Source of the DNA: JAZKSG01 sp964384785
Lineage (GTDB): Archaea > Thermoplasmatota > E2 > DHVEG-1
Length of the DNA stretch: 33,836 nucleotides
Direction: 5' to 3'
Assembly (NCBI GenBank): GCA_964384785.1
Contig: CAYLLH010000006.1
Coordinates: 1-33,836, forward strand
Position 1 is the first letter of the stretch; each line of letters starts with the position of its first letter. The position numbers were made by a program, and so were the translations under genes. Shown here piece by piece: positions 8,714-16,059 of this stretch. The notes under the pieces are model-generated. The model searched no databases and was not told where the DNA came from. It was given only the letters and a program-made list of their open reading frames with translations.

Positions 8714-9358
8714 TTAAATTAATTTTTTAACAAAATTATCTAAACTATTAACAATATTTTTGCCTTCATTTAAACCAGATCGATCTAAAAAATATGCATT
8801 TAAACCTGCTTTTTTAGAAGAAAGAAAATCAAACTCATAACTATCACCTATATGAACTATTTCCCAGGGTTTAACATTTAAATCTTTTGAAATTTTACGA
8901 TAAAAATCCGGGTGTTTTTTTACACAATCAAAATCAGAAATTGATGAATACATTTTTTTAAAATATTTTTCAAAACCTAATTCTTTTATTTGAATACTGA
9001 TAAACTCTTTTTTTGCATTAGATGCTATTATTAAATCAAATTTTTTAGAAAGCTTATCAAGAGTGTTTTTTACATCATTAAAACTTTTAATTGCATAACT
9101 ATATTCTTCTAGTAACTCCTTCCAACTGCTTTTTAGATCAAATCTTTTAAACCAATAATCAATATCATACCATTCAATACGATGATGGCTTACTTCATCA
9201 TATTTTTCAAAAAGATTTTTTTTAGCTTCATCAAAAGACACATTTTTTTCTTCTGAATATATTTTTGGCAATCCCTTTAGCCAAACAAGATCAGCATAAT
9301 TGCTTTTTACCAATGTTCCGTCAAGATCAAAAGATACAGTTTTTGTCATGAAGATCAT
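8714..9358 (-). CDS. HAD-superfamily phosphatase
   Basis: This 214-residue soluble protein has all HAD motifs. Motif I is SFDLDGTLV (nucleophile D11 and acid D13). The helical cap lies in residues 20-95. Motif II is LIIASNAKKE, a lysine follows near VKKHPDFYRK, and motif IV is HIGDSYEFDFLSSKKAGL. HAD proteins of this size dephosphorylate small metabolites such as phosphoglycolate or nucleotides; the substrate is unknown. The true start may be the second Met (MTKTVSF, three codons in). It converges with the Fe-S gene, whose end is only 7 bases away. Confidence 0.85.
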   Translation of the reverse strand: MIFMTKTVSFDLDGTLVKSNYADLVWLKGLPKIYSEEKNVSFDEAKKNLFEKYDEVSHHRIEWYDIDYWFKRFDLKSSWKELLEEYSYAIKSFNDVKNTLDKLSKKFDLIIASNAKKEFISIQIKELGFEKYFKKMYSSISDFDCVKKHPDFYRKISKDLNVKPWEIVHIGDSYEFDFLSSKKAGLNAYFLDRSGLNEGKNIVNSLDNFVKKLI

Positions 9359-9393
9359 TTTTTTAGAATTTCTATTTTAACTAAAAATTTTTC

Positions 9394-9466
9394 GAGTCCT
9401 CAGTCCGCCCGTCTTTTCTCATGAGCCAGCAATCAAATAATTATAATGCATTTCATCATAGGACTC
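9394..9466 (-). ncRNA. C/D box sRNA, predicted guide for 16S rRNA C1402 2'-O-methylation
   Basis: On the minus strand, terminal stem GAGTCCT (9466-9460) pairs perfectly with AGGACTC (9400-9394). A perfect C box ATGATGA (9459-9453) follows the stem and a perfect D box CTGA (9403-9400) precedes the closing strand. The bases just upstream of the D box read GACGGGCGGA. Nine of them (GACGGGCGG) complement CCGCCCGTC of the universally conserved 16S decoding region (E. coli 1399-1407). By the fifth-base-from-D rule the target is C1402. A degenerate C' (CTCATGA) is visible; D' is unclear. TATTTATTAAT at about 9493-9503 sits at the right distance for a TATA box. The 73-nt length is slightly long for archaeal C/D RNAs. 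Confidence 0.85.
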
Positions 9467-9582
9467 TAAGTATTTAAAAAGATATTCGGCATTAATAAAT
9501 ATTTTTCATTATATGTATTATATATAATCAAAAGACATATAAATTGTTTATTGATTATTTATTGATTGAAAGGTGATATGGT

Positions 9583-9840
9583 TTGAAACAAAAACTTGTT
9601 TTGTTTGGAGTTGTACTTGCAGCTTTTTTAATGGTTATGACACCTGTTTTGGGAGCTGTAAACGCAGAAGAAACACCGGTTTTGTCTAGTGAACTTAATG
9701 AGTTAATAAATGAAAATATTGATGATCCCGAAGAGAGCAGTATTTTAGCATTTATTTTCATTTGGATTTTCCTATGGATCTGTGAAAACATATTACATTT
9801 AGATTTATCTTCAATATTTAACCGGTTTATTAATCCTTAA
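9583..9840 (+). CDS. Small exported membrane protein, unknown
   Basis: This 85-residue protein starts at TTG, chosen because a strong AAAGGTGAT ribosome site lies 5 bases before it and the nearby ATG frame stops at once. It has a signal peptide (residues 1-28, ending GAVNA), a short acidic segment (EETPVLSSELNELINENIDD) and one hydrophobic, Trp-rich helix (about 50-68, FIFIWIFLWICENI). It is not recognised. A TATA-like TTATATATAATC (about 9518-9529) lies some 55-65 bases upstream of the start, so a short leader is expected. Confidence 0.6.
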   Translation: MKQKLVLFGVVLAAFLMVMTPVLGAVNAEETPVLSSELNELINENIDDPEESSILAFIFIWIFLWICENILHLDLSSIFNRFINP

Positions 9841-10052
9841 AATAAATTTTTAAAAATCTTATTTTCTATTTTTTTTTATGTTTTTTAGACTTTTATAAAT
9901 AAGTAAATTACTAAAAAAATTAAAAACTATATATACTCATTTTTGTTTCCTAAAAACATATTTTTTGAGAAAAAATTTAAATAAAAAAATTTTTTAAAAA
10001 CCTATGAATGTATTACGAAAGTTTTATATAAAACATTTGAATTGTTATTTTT

Positions 10053-10190
10053 GAGGTTGTAGAGTTCAAAAAAAAATATGGGGGTAGTTAGATTAGAATG
10101 TTTTTTTAGATTAAACATTCTTCTCCTCACAGACGGTTAACCGGATATAATATTTAAAAATCCCTCATAAAAAAAGGACTCTACACCCCT
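10053..10190 (+). ncRNA. Candidate structured ncRNA B (or structured Lrp promoter/leader)
   Basis: A 10-bp closing stem joins TGTAGAGTTC (10058-10067) to GGACTCTACA (10176-10185), with one G-U pair. Inside are a perfect 9-bp hairpin AGAATGTTT/AAACATTCT (10095-10103/10113-10121), a perfect palindrome CGGTTAACCG (10134-10143), and unpaired TCTCCTC (10122-10128) and TCCCTC. The TATA box at about 10022-10033 would start transcription near 10053, just before the stem. GGGGTAG (10081-10087) can alternatively pair with CTAC-AC-CCC, giving a competing fold. It matches no ncRNA family I know. A second reading is that ATATAATATTTAAAAA (10145-10160) is the Lrp TATA box and the palindrome is an operator. 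Confidence 0.4.
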
Positions 10191-10238
10191 AATAAAACTT
10201 TGGAGTAGAATAAATACAAAAAACTGCTAATAAAACTT
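10134..10238 (+). promoter_or_regulatory. Possible operator elements of the Lrp-type regulator
   Basis: The perfect palindrome CGGTTAACCG (10134-10143) abuts a TATA-like ATATAATATTTAAAAA. Downstream, CTAATAAAACTT occurs twice (10189-10200, 10227-10238), 38 bases apart, close to 3.6 helical turns. Lrp/AsnC proteins commonly bind repeated sites in their own promoters, so these are candidate autoregulatory sites. This is inference from position only. Confidence 0.35.
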
Positions 10239-10275
10239 GTGTTAAAACAACATTAGATTTTATTAAAGGGGGAAT

Positions 10276-10812
10276 ATGGTAATTATGCCAAAAAGAAGTA
10301 GAAAACAGATGAAAGAAGACGAAAAAGACATCATTTCTTATCTAAAAAAAGATAGTAGAGCTAGCATAAATGAAATGGCAGAAAAACTTGGTTTTTCTAG
10401 ACAAAAAGTATGGAGAATAATTAAAAACCTTGAAAAAAACAAAAAAATCTGGGGGTATACCACAATTGTTGATGATGACAAATTCGATCAAAAAAGATAT
10501 ATTATGCTTATCAAGAAATCTATGGCACCAAGTGATAAATGGGTGGATAAAATAACTGATTTAACCATGCAGAAAAAAAGTACAGATCTTGGTATTAATA
10601 TAGAATACAGTATGTTTCTTAATGGTAAATATGATTGGATGTTTATTCTTACTGCTGATGACTTAAAAGATGTAAAAAAATTTAGTGAAGTGTTAACTGA
10701 AGAATATCATGGAATAATAAGAAACGTTCATATTTTAGAAGATGTTTTTCCAGTTGAAATAGGCGGAATTGTTAATCCAAATGTACAAAAGTTAAAAGAG
10801 TTTTTTCATTAA
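10276..10812 (+). CDS. Lrp/AsnC-family transcription regulator
   Basis: This 178-residue protein has an N-terminal winged helix-turn-helix (about 15-65: DIISYLKKDSRASINEMAEK, then SRQKVWRIIKNLEKN), the AsnC-type signature in which a single HTH ends in a link to the second domain. The C-terminal alpha/beta domain (about 75-165) includes YDWMFILTADDLKDVKKFSEVL, resembling the RAM/ligand-binding fold. These regulators sense amino acids or similar metabolites and control metabolic genes; the ligand is unknown. The start at ATG 10276 follows GGGGGA; MPKRSRKQMK four codons in is an alternative. Its own upstream region holds repeats that may be binding sites. Confidence 0.85.
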   Translation: MVIMPKRSRKQMKEDEKDIISYLKKDSRASINEMAEKLGFSRQKVWRIIKNLEKNKKIWGYTTIVDDDKFDQKRYIMLIKKSMAPSDKWVDKITDLTMQKKSTDLGINIEYSMFLNGKYDWMFILTADDLKDVKKFSEVLTEEYHGIIRNVHILEDVFPVEIGGIVNPNVQKLKEFFH

Positions 10813-10957
10813 AAAAACTTGACATTCAACATTTTTTTTCTGTTTCTTAATTTTTTATAAAAAAATTTTGTTTATTTTTATAAGAATGTACGCTTTTAAA
10901 CAAAAGGTTAATATTTAATGAGTTTTATATTATTATATATTAGGGAGGAAAAAATAT

Positions 10958-13900
10958 ATGATGAAAGGATTTTCAAAAAAAAATTTTGTAATAATGATAT
11001 TTTTTTTGTTCTTTGTTGGATTATGCATTTGTGTTTCTGCTGAAAACAAAAAAACAAACATTGCCACTGCACAGGATGAAGATCATTCATTTTTTTCACA
11101 ATCTTTAGGTAAAAAAATATATACTAAACAAAGACTTTTAACAGATATAAACCTTGATAATCTTAATATTTTTAGTAATGTAAAACTAAAGAGTTTTAAG
11201 ATTTATACTAAATGGATTGATGATAATGATACTGTTTTTGAAAAAACATATCCTCTTTCAACTAATAGCAATCTGATAGATATAAATAATGACAGTGTTG
11301 ATGATGTTAAACTTGTTTTTGATTTTGGATTAAAAATAATAAAAGTTGAAGATTATGATTTTTCTGGTTTAAGTTTCCCTTATGTTCTTGGTTTTGTAAC
11401 CTCAATTGAAACTGTAAGAATTGATGAGGGTTGTGTTGACGATTTTGATTTTTTTGAAATACATTTTCAGGCGGGGTTTCCAAGTTTTCTTGGTTTAGAA
11501 GAAAAAGAGTTTCAGATTGGTGGTTTTAGATCTGATGAAGGCAGTAAGAATCCTCAGAATTTTAAGACCACTCATAAGTTTATACCATATTTTTTGAGGA
11601 ATCTTTTGGGTTTTAGAAAAAGTCCTGAGTTCTGGGTTAGTCAGAATCCTGGAGATATAGAAACAGGTATTGAGTATTTAGTTGGTGTTGAAGAAATTGA
11701 AAATGATGACAAGCCGTATACTTCAATGGTTTTGAATAATAAACCTGCTAAATCTTTTGATTTAAAAATAAAGATGGGTTTAGATGAAGATTCGCGTTTC
11801 AAGTTTAATTCAAAAGATGGTGTTTTTGAAGATCTTAGTTTTGCGTTGAAACGTGAGAAAAACAATAAAAAAATTGGTGGAAGTTTTAGTTTTAAAAATC
11901 TTGAAAGAGTAGATTTTGATGCAGATTTAAATATAAAAGAGGATAAAGCTTCTGTTTTTTATCTGAGTAGAAATAATCTTGATTTTGATTTTAAGTTTTT
12001 TAATGAAGAAAAGGATTCTTTGTTTAAAACTGGTGTTTTATGGGATAAAGGTAAGAGTTTTTCAGCTGAGATGATAAAAGGTTCAAGTTTTTCTGTTAAA
12101 ACTAGTCGTGTTTTAGATTTTTATGATCTTAGTTTTGAAAAACCAGGTTTTGATCTTATTTTAGATCGTGTTGTTAGTGAAAAATCTGGTTCTTTTGGTA
12201 TAAGTTTAACAGATGCAGGTTTTGATTTCAGTAGTGATATCAAGCTTGATGTTTCTAATCTTGGTTTTATAAACAATAATTATAGTGTGAATGTTGGAAT
12301 TCTTAAGCCAAATTTAGCAGGTATGTTTTCAGTTGGTCAGGATGAAGAATCACGTGGTTTTAAAATTGGTGGAGACATGGGTTTGTTTGTTGATGAGATA
12401 TCTTTTGAGTCCTTTGTTAAAGATGTTGATATCGATGTTTCTGGTGGTATAGATGTTGAATCAGGTGGTTGGATGGATCTTTATAAAACATCTGATGATG
12501 TCAACCATGTAGAGTTGAAACTTCTTAGTCTTTCTTTTGAGTTTTCTGATGTAGATTTTAGTTTCAATCATGAAAAAGTAAACCTTCGTGGTCTTTTTGA
12601 TTTCGGGGAAGACAAAGAACGTGTGTTACATTTTCAGTGGAAAAAACCCGATATTTTCGAATTCGAGTTTGATCGTGATGTTGGTCTTACTGCCTCAGAT
12701 TTTCATGTTGGTATGAACACTGGTTGGCTTTTTGATTATTTGGATATAGATAGTTTCTCTTGGAATAATGGTAGACGTTTTCTTATAGATGTAGCTGATG
12801 ATGGTTTAAATTTTGAAACCAGTACAGATCTTGACATTCATGATTTATCAATGGTTTTTAAGAATGGTGCAGAAATATCTTCAGCAAATACTTTTTTTGA
12901 GGGGGGTTTTCAAGTTGAATGGTTTGAAGAACAATTGTTTTTGGATGTACAAAGCAACATAGACTGGGATCTTAAAATTGATACTCCTTTGTTTGGAGTA
13001 TGGAATATTAATGGAATAATAGATGGAGAGGTACAAATCAACAGCAACTGGCTGCTGGGTGAATCTGGAAGTCTTGAGTTTGTCTCAAGTTCAAATGGTG
13101 TTCTTCATGATTTCTTTATTGAACATGAAAAACTTGAACTTCATCTTGGCACAATAGATTTAACACCAGGAAATATTGTTTTGGATTGGAAACGAGGAGA
13201 TAATGGTTATTTAGAATTAAACAATAATGGAATATCTGCATCTCTTGATGTTTGTAAAATAATTCATCCTCCAACTTTGTTTAGTTTCGAAGTTGGAAGT
13301 ATAGATCTTACACCCGGTGACTCCTCCATATCTTGGGAAAACTCGACGGATCTTAAACATCTGAATCTAGAGAGTGGTATCGATTTTGATGTTGATTTTG
13401 TTAAACTATCTCAAAAAGACAGTGTTTTAGAAGTTTCAGGTTTGGGTGTGAAACCAGGTGTTTTTGATTTCAAATGGTATAAAGTTGATAACAAGATGCA
13501 GATGACAAATAGTATATCTGGTTTTGGTCCAAAAGTTTCTCTTCTAAAGAACAATGAATTATTTGAAGCATCGATTAATGATTTAAGTAATAACGGTAAA
13601 ACTTTTACTTTAGAATGGTACAAAGAAGAAAACTCTGTTACTGGTTTCTCAGTTGATACAGATGGTCAAAAATGTGCTGAATGGCTCGAATGTTCATATA
13701 AACTAAATGATAACTATGGCAGAAAGCTTGCGCTTACTGGTTTGAAAGCAGATGGTTTTACAATAAGAAACCAGGATTCAAAAGTAACCTTAGGTGGCAG
13801 AATCGGCGGATCAAGACTTATTTATCATGATCACCGTAATGGAGAGTGGCATATGCTCTCAGATTCTATTTGGGATATAAATGGTGACGGACAGGGTTAT

Positions 13901-14302
13901 TTCTCAACAGAATGTGATCCGGATTGGACTCTTGAGATTTCACCATTGATATTGATTGCGGATTATGATATAGAAATAGATAGCACTGTTTATGCCCCAA
14001 GTTTCTTTAATCTAACTTGGGATTTCGACTTAAATACTTTGATACCACTTGATGCCTATGCAAATATTAGCCTCGATACTGATGGTAAAACAATAGGAAA
14101 CATCGATCTTGAAGTAAATGCTGCTTCTTGGTTTAATATGAGCATCGAAGGAAACACAATAGCTGCAGAAGATTTCTGGGTGTATTGTGATTTTGATACT
14201 TGGAATCCATTAAACTGGCAGATTACAAATGGTGGTACAATTAACCCAGCTTCGGAATTAAGTATATATTTACTAGGCGTTTTAGTATACGAATACCCAT
14301 AA
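10958..14302 (+). CDS. Giant secreted beta-repeat protein, unknown
   Basis: This 1114-residue protein has a signal peptide (about 1-28, ending VSAENK) and then an almost entirely strand-forming sequence very rich in Asp, Phe, Ser and Gly. No catalytic motif, cysteine pattern or membrane helix is obvious after the signal. Motif repeats are visible in the latter half: GTIDLTPGNIVLDWKRG, GSIDLTPGDSSISWEN, GLGVKPGVFDFKWYK and a degenerate LSNNGKTFTLEWYKEE, each some 45-60 residues apart, all fitting G-x-(I/L)-x-(L/V)-x-P-G-x5-W. This suggests a beta-solenoid or long stacked sandwich. A strong site, GGGAGG, lies 9 bases before ATG. It is exported or surface-attached; an S-layer-like, adhesin or lipid-binding role is only a guess. 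Confidence 0.75.
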   Translation: MMKGFSKKNFVIMIFFLFFVGLCICVSAENKKTNIATAQDEDHSFFSQSLGKKIYTKQRLLTDINLDNLNIFSNVKLKSFKIYTKWIDDNDTVFEKTYPLSTNSNLIDINNDSVDDVKLVFDFGLKIIKVEDYDFSGLSFPYVLGFVTSIETVRIDEGCVDDFDFFEIHFQAGFPSFLGLEEKEFQIGGFRSDEGSKNPQNFKTTHKFIPYFLRNLLGFRKSPEFWVSQNPGDIETGIEYLVGVEEIENDDKPYTSMVLNNKPAKSFDLKIKMGLDEDSRFKFNSKDGVFEDLSFALKREKNNKKIGGSFSFKNLERVDFDADLNIKEDKASVFYLSRNNLDFDFKFFNEEKDSLFKTGVLWDKGKSFSAEMIKGSSFSVKTSRVLDFYDLSFEKPGFDLILDRVVSEKSGSFGISLTDAGFDFSSDIKLDVSNLGFINNNYSVNVGILKPNLAGMFSVGQDEESRGFKIGGDMGLFVDEISFESFVKDVDIDVSGGIDVESGGWMDLYKTSDDVNHVELKLLSLSFEFSDVDFSFNHEKVNLRGLFDFGEDKERVLHFQWKKPDIFEFEFDRDVGLTASDFHVGMNTGWLFDYLDIDSFSWNNGRRFLIDVADDGLNFETSTDLDIHDLSMVFKNGAEISSANTFFEGGFQVEWFEEQLFLDVQSNIDWDLKIDTPLFGVWNINGIIDGEVQINSNWLLGESGSLEFVSSSNGVLHDFFIEHEKLELHLGTIDLTPGNIVLDWKRGDNGYLELNNNGISASLDVCKIIHPPTLFSFEVGSIDLTPGDSSISWENSTDLKHLNLESGIDFDVDFVKLSQKDSVLEVSGLGVKPGVFDFKWYKVDNKMQMTNSISGFGPKVSLLKNNELFEASINDLSNNGKTFTLEWYKEENSVTGFSVDTDGQKCAEWLECSYKLNDNYGRKLALTGLKADGFTIRNQDSKVTLGGRIGGSRLIYHDHRNGEWHMLSDSIWDINGDGQGYFSTECDPDWTLEISPLILIADYDIEIDSTVYAPSFFNLTWDFDLNTLIPLDAYANISLDTDGKTIGNIDLEVNAASWFNMSIEGNTIAAEDFWVYCDFDTWNPLNWQITNGGTINPASELSIYLLGVLVYEYP

Positions 14303-14331
14303 TTCTTTTTTTTCTTAAAAAAATAATTATT

Positions 14332-14919
14332 TTAGTATAGCAACAGGTAAATTATAGATGTAAAGAAGGCTGCTATTACAACACCCATAATAAGTTGCAT
14401 TAAACTATGTGCTTTAAGTTTTAATCTAGCCCAAATAACTATTGGAATCAAAGCTGTTAATGGTATTGCATATATTCCAAAACCATGAATCAACGCTGTA
14501 ACGGGTCCTGTGACCCCTCCACTATGTGTACTAACTTTCCAGAAAAGATTCACAAGCATAATAACTGCTGTAACAAAAATATATGCTATTGATAAAACAA
14601 ACATAGCTTTGTAATCTAACATAAAAAAAACAATGGATGCAATGATGTATCCAGTTAAAGCTACAAAATAGAAAGGGGTTCTTGTTTTTCGATCTGAAAC
14701 CCATAGATCTATTTTACCTTTTTTAAAATTATAAACAACTGCAAAAGCAGGAAAGATTGATAGGAAAAAAATTCCAAGTATTATACTTGTTGTGATTGTT
14801 AATAAGTCATGGCTTTGCAAAGGGGAAAATATTGAGAACCACAATGTGGCTATGAATGCAATAACCACGGGTGATAGTATTTTTGAGATGTTTTCAGCGA
14901 TTTTTTCTTCTTTGTTCAT
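14332..14919 (-). CDS. PAP2-like membrane phosphatase
   Basis: The protein has about 195 residues when started at MNKEEK. The frame is open to 14976, but the TATA-like CTATATAAAC (about 14945-14955) lies inside that extension, so a leaderless start near 14919 is more likely. Five to six membrane helices are visible. PAP2 motifs are present in weak form: KIDLWVSDRKTRTP (motif 1, K-x6-RP-like), THSGG in place of PSGH (motif 2), and ARLKLKAHSLMQLIMG (motif 3, R-x5-H). PAP2 enzymes dephosphorylate lipid phosphates such as undecaprenyl or archaeal polyprenyl pyrophosphate. The active-site variation leaves some doubt about catalysis. Confidence 0.7.
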   Translation of the reverse strand: MNKEEKIAENISKILSPVVIAFIATLWFSIFSPLQSHDLLTITTSIILGIFFLSIFPAFAVVYNFKKGKIDLWVSDRKTRTPFYFVALTGYIIASIVFFMLDYKAMFVLSIAYIFVTAVIMLVNLFWKVSTHSGGVTGPVTALIHGFGIYAIPLTALIPIVIWARLKLKAHSLMQLIMGVVIAAFFTSIIYLLLY

Positions 14920-15117
14920 TTTTGTTTTCGTGTGGAATACTATTTTGTTTATATAGTTACTGGAACAATATGGCAAGAAGAAATTGTTATTTTGATATTA
15001 TAAATAGTCATTAGAAAAAAAATAATAAATATTTCATTTTTCAGAGAAATTAAAAAGTATTTTTTGTTTTTGTTGTTTTAACAATAATATATATAAGTAA
15101 TGATTCTATGTTATGTT

Positions 15118-15240
15118 GGTATCTAAAAGGATGAGGATGAGAATTTCGTTTTTAAATAAATGAGGTTTTTGTTTTTCTCATTTTTTAGATATAAAAAGTA
15201 CAAGACATATTCTTAGATTTGTCTAAGGATGGAATGGTAT
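15118..15240 (+). promoter_or_regulatory. Structured 5' leader of the cold-shock gene (possible RNA thermometer)
   Basis: TATATATAA (15088-15096) predicts transcription from about 15118. The roughly 122-base leader starts with TATCTAAAA (15120-15128), perfectly complementary to TTTTAGATA (15183-15191). Inside that 9-bp stem is an AATGAG/CTCATT hairpin (15159-15164/15177-15182) ending in a T run, and a tiny ATG frame (15131-15163). A second hairpin, CTTAGA-TTTG-TCTAAG (15212-15217/15222-15227), takes in the start of the AAGGATGG ribosome site. Weak AT stems next to a ribosome site would suit temperature control; this is not shown. Confidence 0.5.
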
Positions 15241-15429
15241 ATGAAAGGAAAAGTAAAATGGTTTAACATGAGAAAAGGCTATGGTTTTATAGAAAGTGAA
15301 GATGGAAAAGATGTTTTTGTTCACAAAACTTCTGTAGAAAAAGGGTTTTTGAATGAGGGTGACGAAGTAGAGTTTGAGGTTGAAGAAACTGACCGTGGCC
15401 CAAATGCTAAAAATGTTACAAAGGTATAA
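15241..15429 (+). CDS. Cold-shock domain protein (CspA-like)
   Basis: The protein has about 62 residues. It is a textbook cold-shock domain: KGKVKWFNMRKGYGFIESED carries RNP1 (KGYGFI) and DVFVHKTSV carries RNP2 (VFVH), followed by GDEVEFEVEETDRGPNAKNV. It is a single-stranded nucleic-acid binder and RNA chaperone. I chose ATG 15241 over ATG 15229 because AAGGATGG lies about 8 bases before 15241 but overlaps 15229. RNP1 contains Met-Arg (NMRKGYGFI) where bacterial proteins have NAEKGFGFI. The FKBP gene follows 26 bases later, so both are probably cotranscribed as a folding/chaperone unit behind the structured leader. Confidence 0.93.
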   Translation: MKGKVKWFNMRKGYGFIESEDGKDVFVHKTSVEKGFLNEGDEVEFEVEETDRGPNAKNVTKV

Positions 15430-15455
15430 TCTTTTAAGTTTAGGTTGTGTAATTT

Positions 15456-15890
15456 TTGAGTGTTGTTAAGAAAGGAGATACAGTAAAAGTCGAGTATGTT
15501 GGGAAACTAGAGGATGGTACAGTAATTGATAGCAGTGATCAACATGATAAACCTTTAGAGTTTGTTGCTGGTGAAGGGCAATTGATTAAAGGTTTTGATG
15601 ATGCTGTTATGGGTATGGAAGAAGGTGACGAGAAAGAAGTAACAATTACCCCAAATGAAGGTTATGGTGAACATAATCCTGAGCTTGTTAGAGATATGCC
15701 TCGTAATATTTTTCCTGAAGATCAAAAACTTGAGAAAAACATGGTATATATTTTGAATCTTCCAGATGGTAGGAAGATTCCTGTTAGGATTTCTGATTTT
15801 AGTGAAGAAACTGTAAAAGTTGATCTTAATCCGCCTCTTGCAGGTAAAACTTTGATTTTTAAAATAAAACTTTTAGAAATCATTGAATAA
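15456..15890 (+). CDS. FKBP-type peptidyl-prolyl cis-trans isomerase, SlyD-like
   Basis: This 144-residue protein has the split FKBP fold. Residues 1-70 include GDTVKVEYVGKLEDGTVIDS and GQLIKGFDDAVMGMEEGDEK. An inserted-in-flap chaperone domain (about 72-122, EGYGEHNPELVRDMPRNIFP) follows, then NPPLAGKTLIFKIKLLEI. SlyD normally has NHPLAGK; here the His is Pro. There is no C-terminal metal-binding His/Cys tail. It catalyses proline isomerisation and acts as a folding chaperone in the cytosol. It begins with TTG: the codons before it reach a stop, and AGGTTGT lies upstream. It is likely in one transcript with the cold-shock gene. Confidence 0.92.
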   Translation: MSVVKKGDTVKVEYVGKLEDGTVIDSSDQHDKPLEFVAGEGQLIKGFDDAVMGMEEGDEKEVTITPNEGYGEHNPELVRDMPRNIFPEDQKLEKNMVYILNLPDGRKIPVRISDFSEETVKVDLNPPLAGKTLIFKIKLLEIIE

Positions 15891-16059
15891 AAAAAACCAA
15901 CTTTTTTTATTTTTTTGTTACATTTGTGGCTTATTTTATTGTTTTTTTTGTTTTATATAATTATTAAAATATATTTTGATGATTAAATTTAAATAAAGTT
16001 AACTCTATTATAATATTACAAGAAAGAATAGTATGTAATATATTTAGAGGTTGATATAG

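Larger units (their letters stand above)
9841..10275. other. 435-base intergenic region upstream of the Lrp gene
   Basis: No protein gene is seen. The first 180 bases are AT-rich and featureless apart from a TATA box, TTTTATATAAAA, at about 10022-10033. A structured segment follows at 10053-10190 (annotated separately as a candidate ncRNA). A 12-base direct repeat (CTAATAAAACTT at 10189-10200 and 10227-10238) comes next, then the ribosome site GGGGGA before the Lrp start. Confidence 0.6.
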
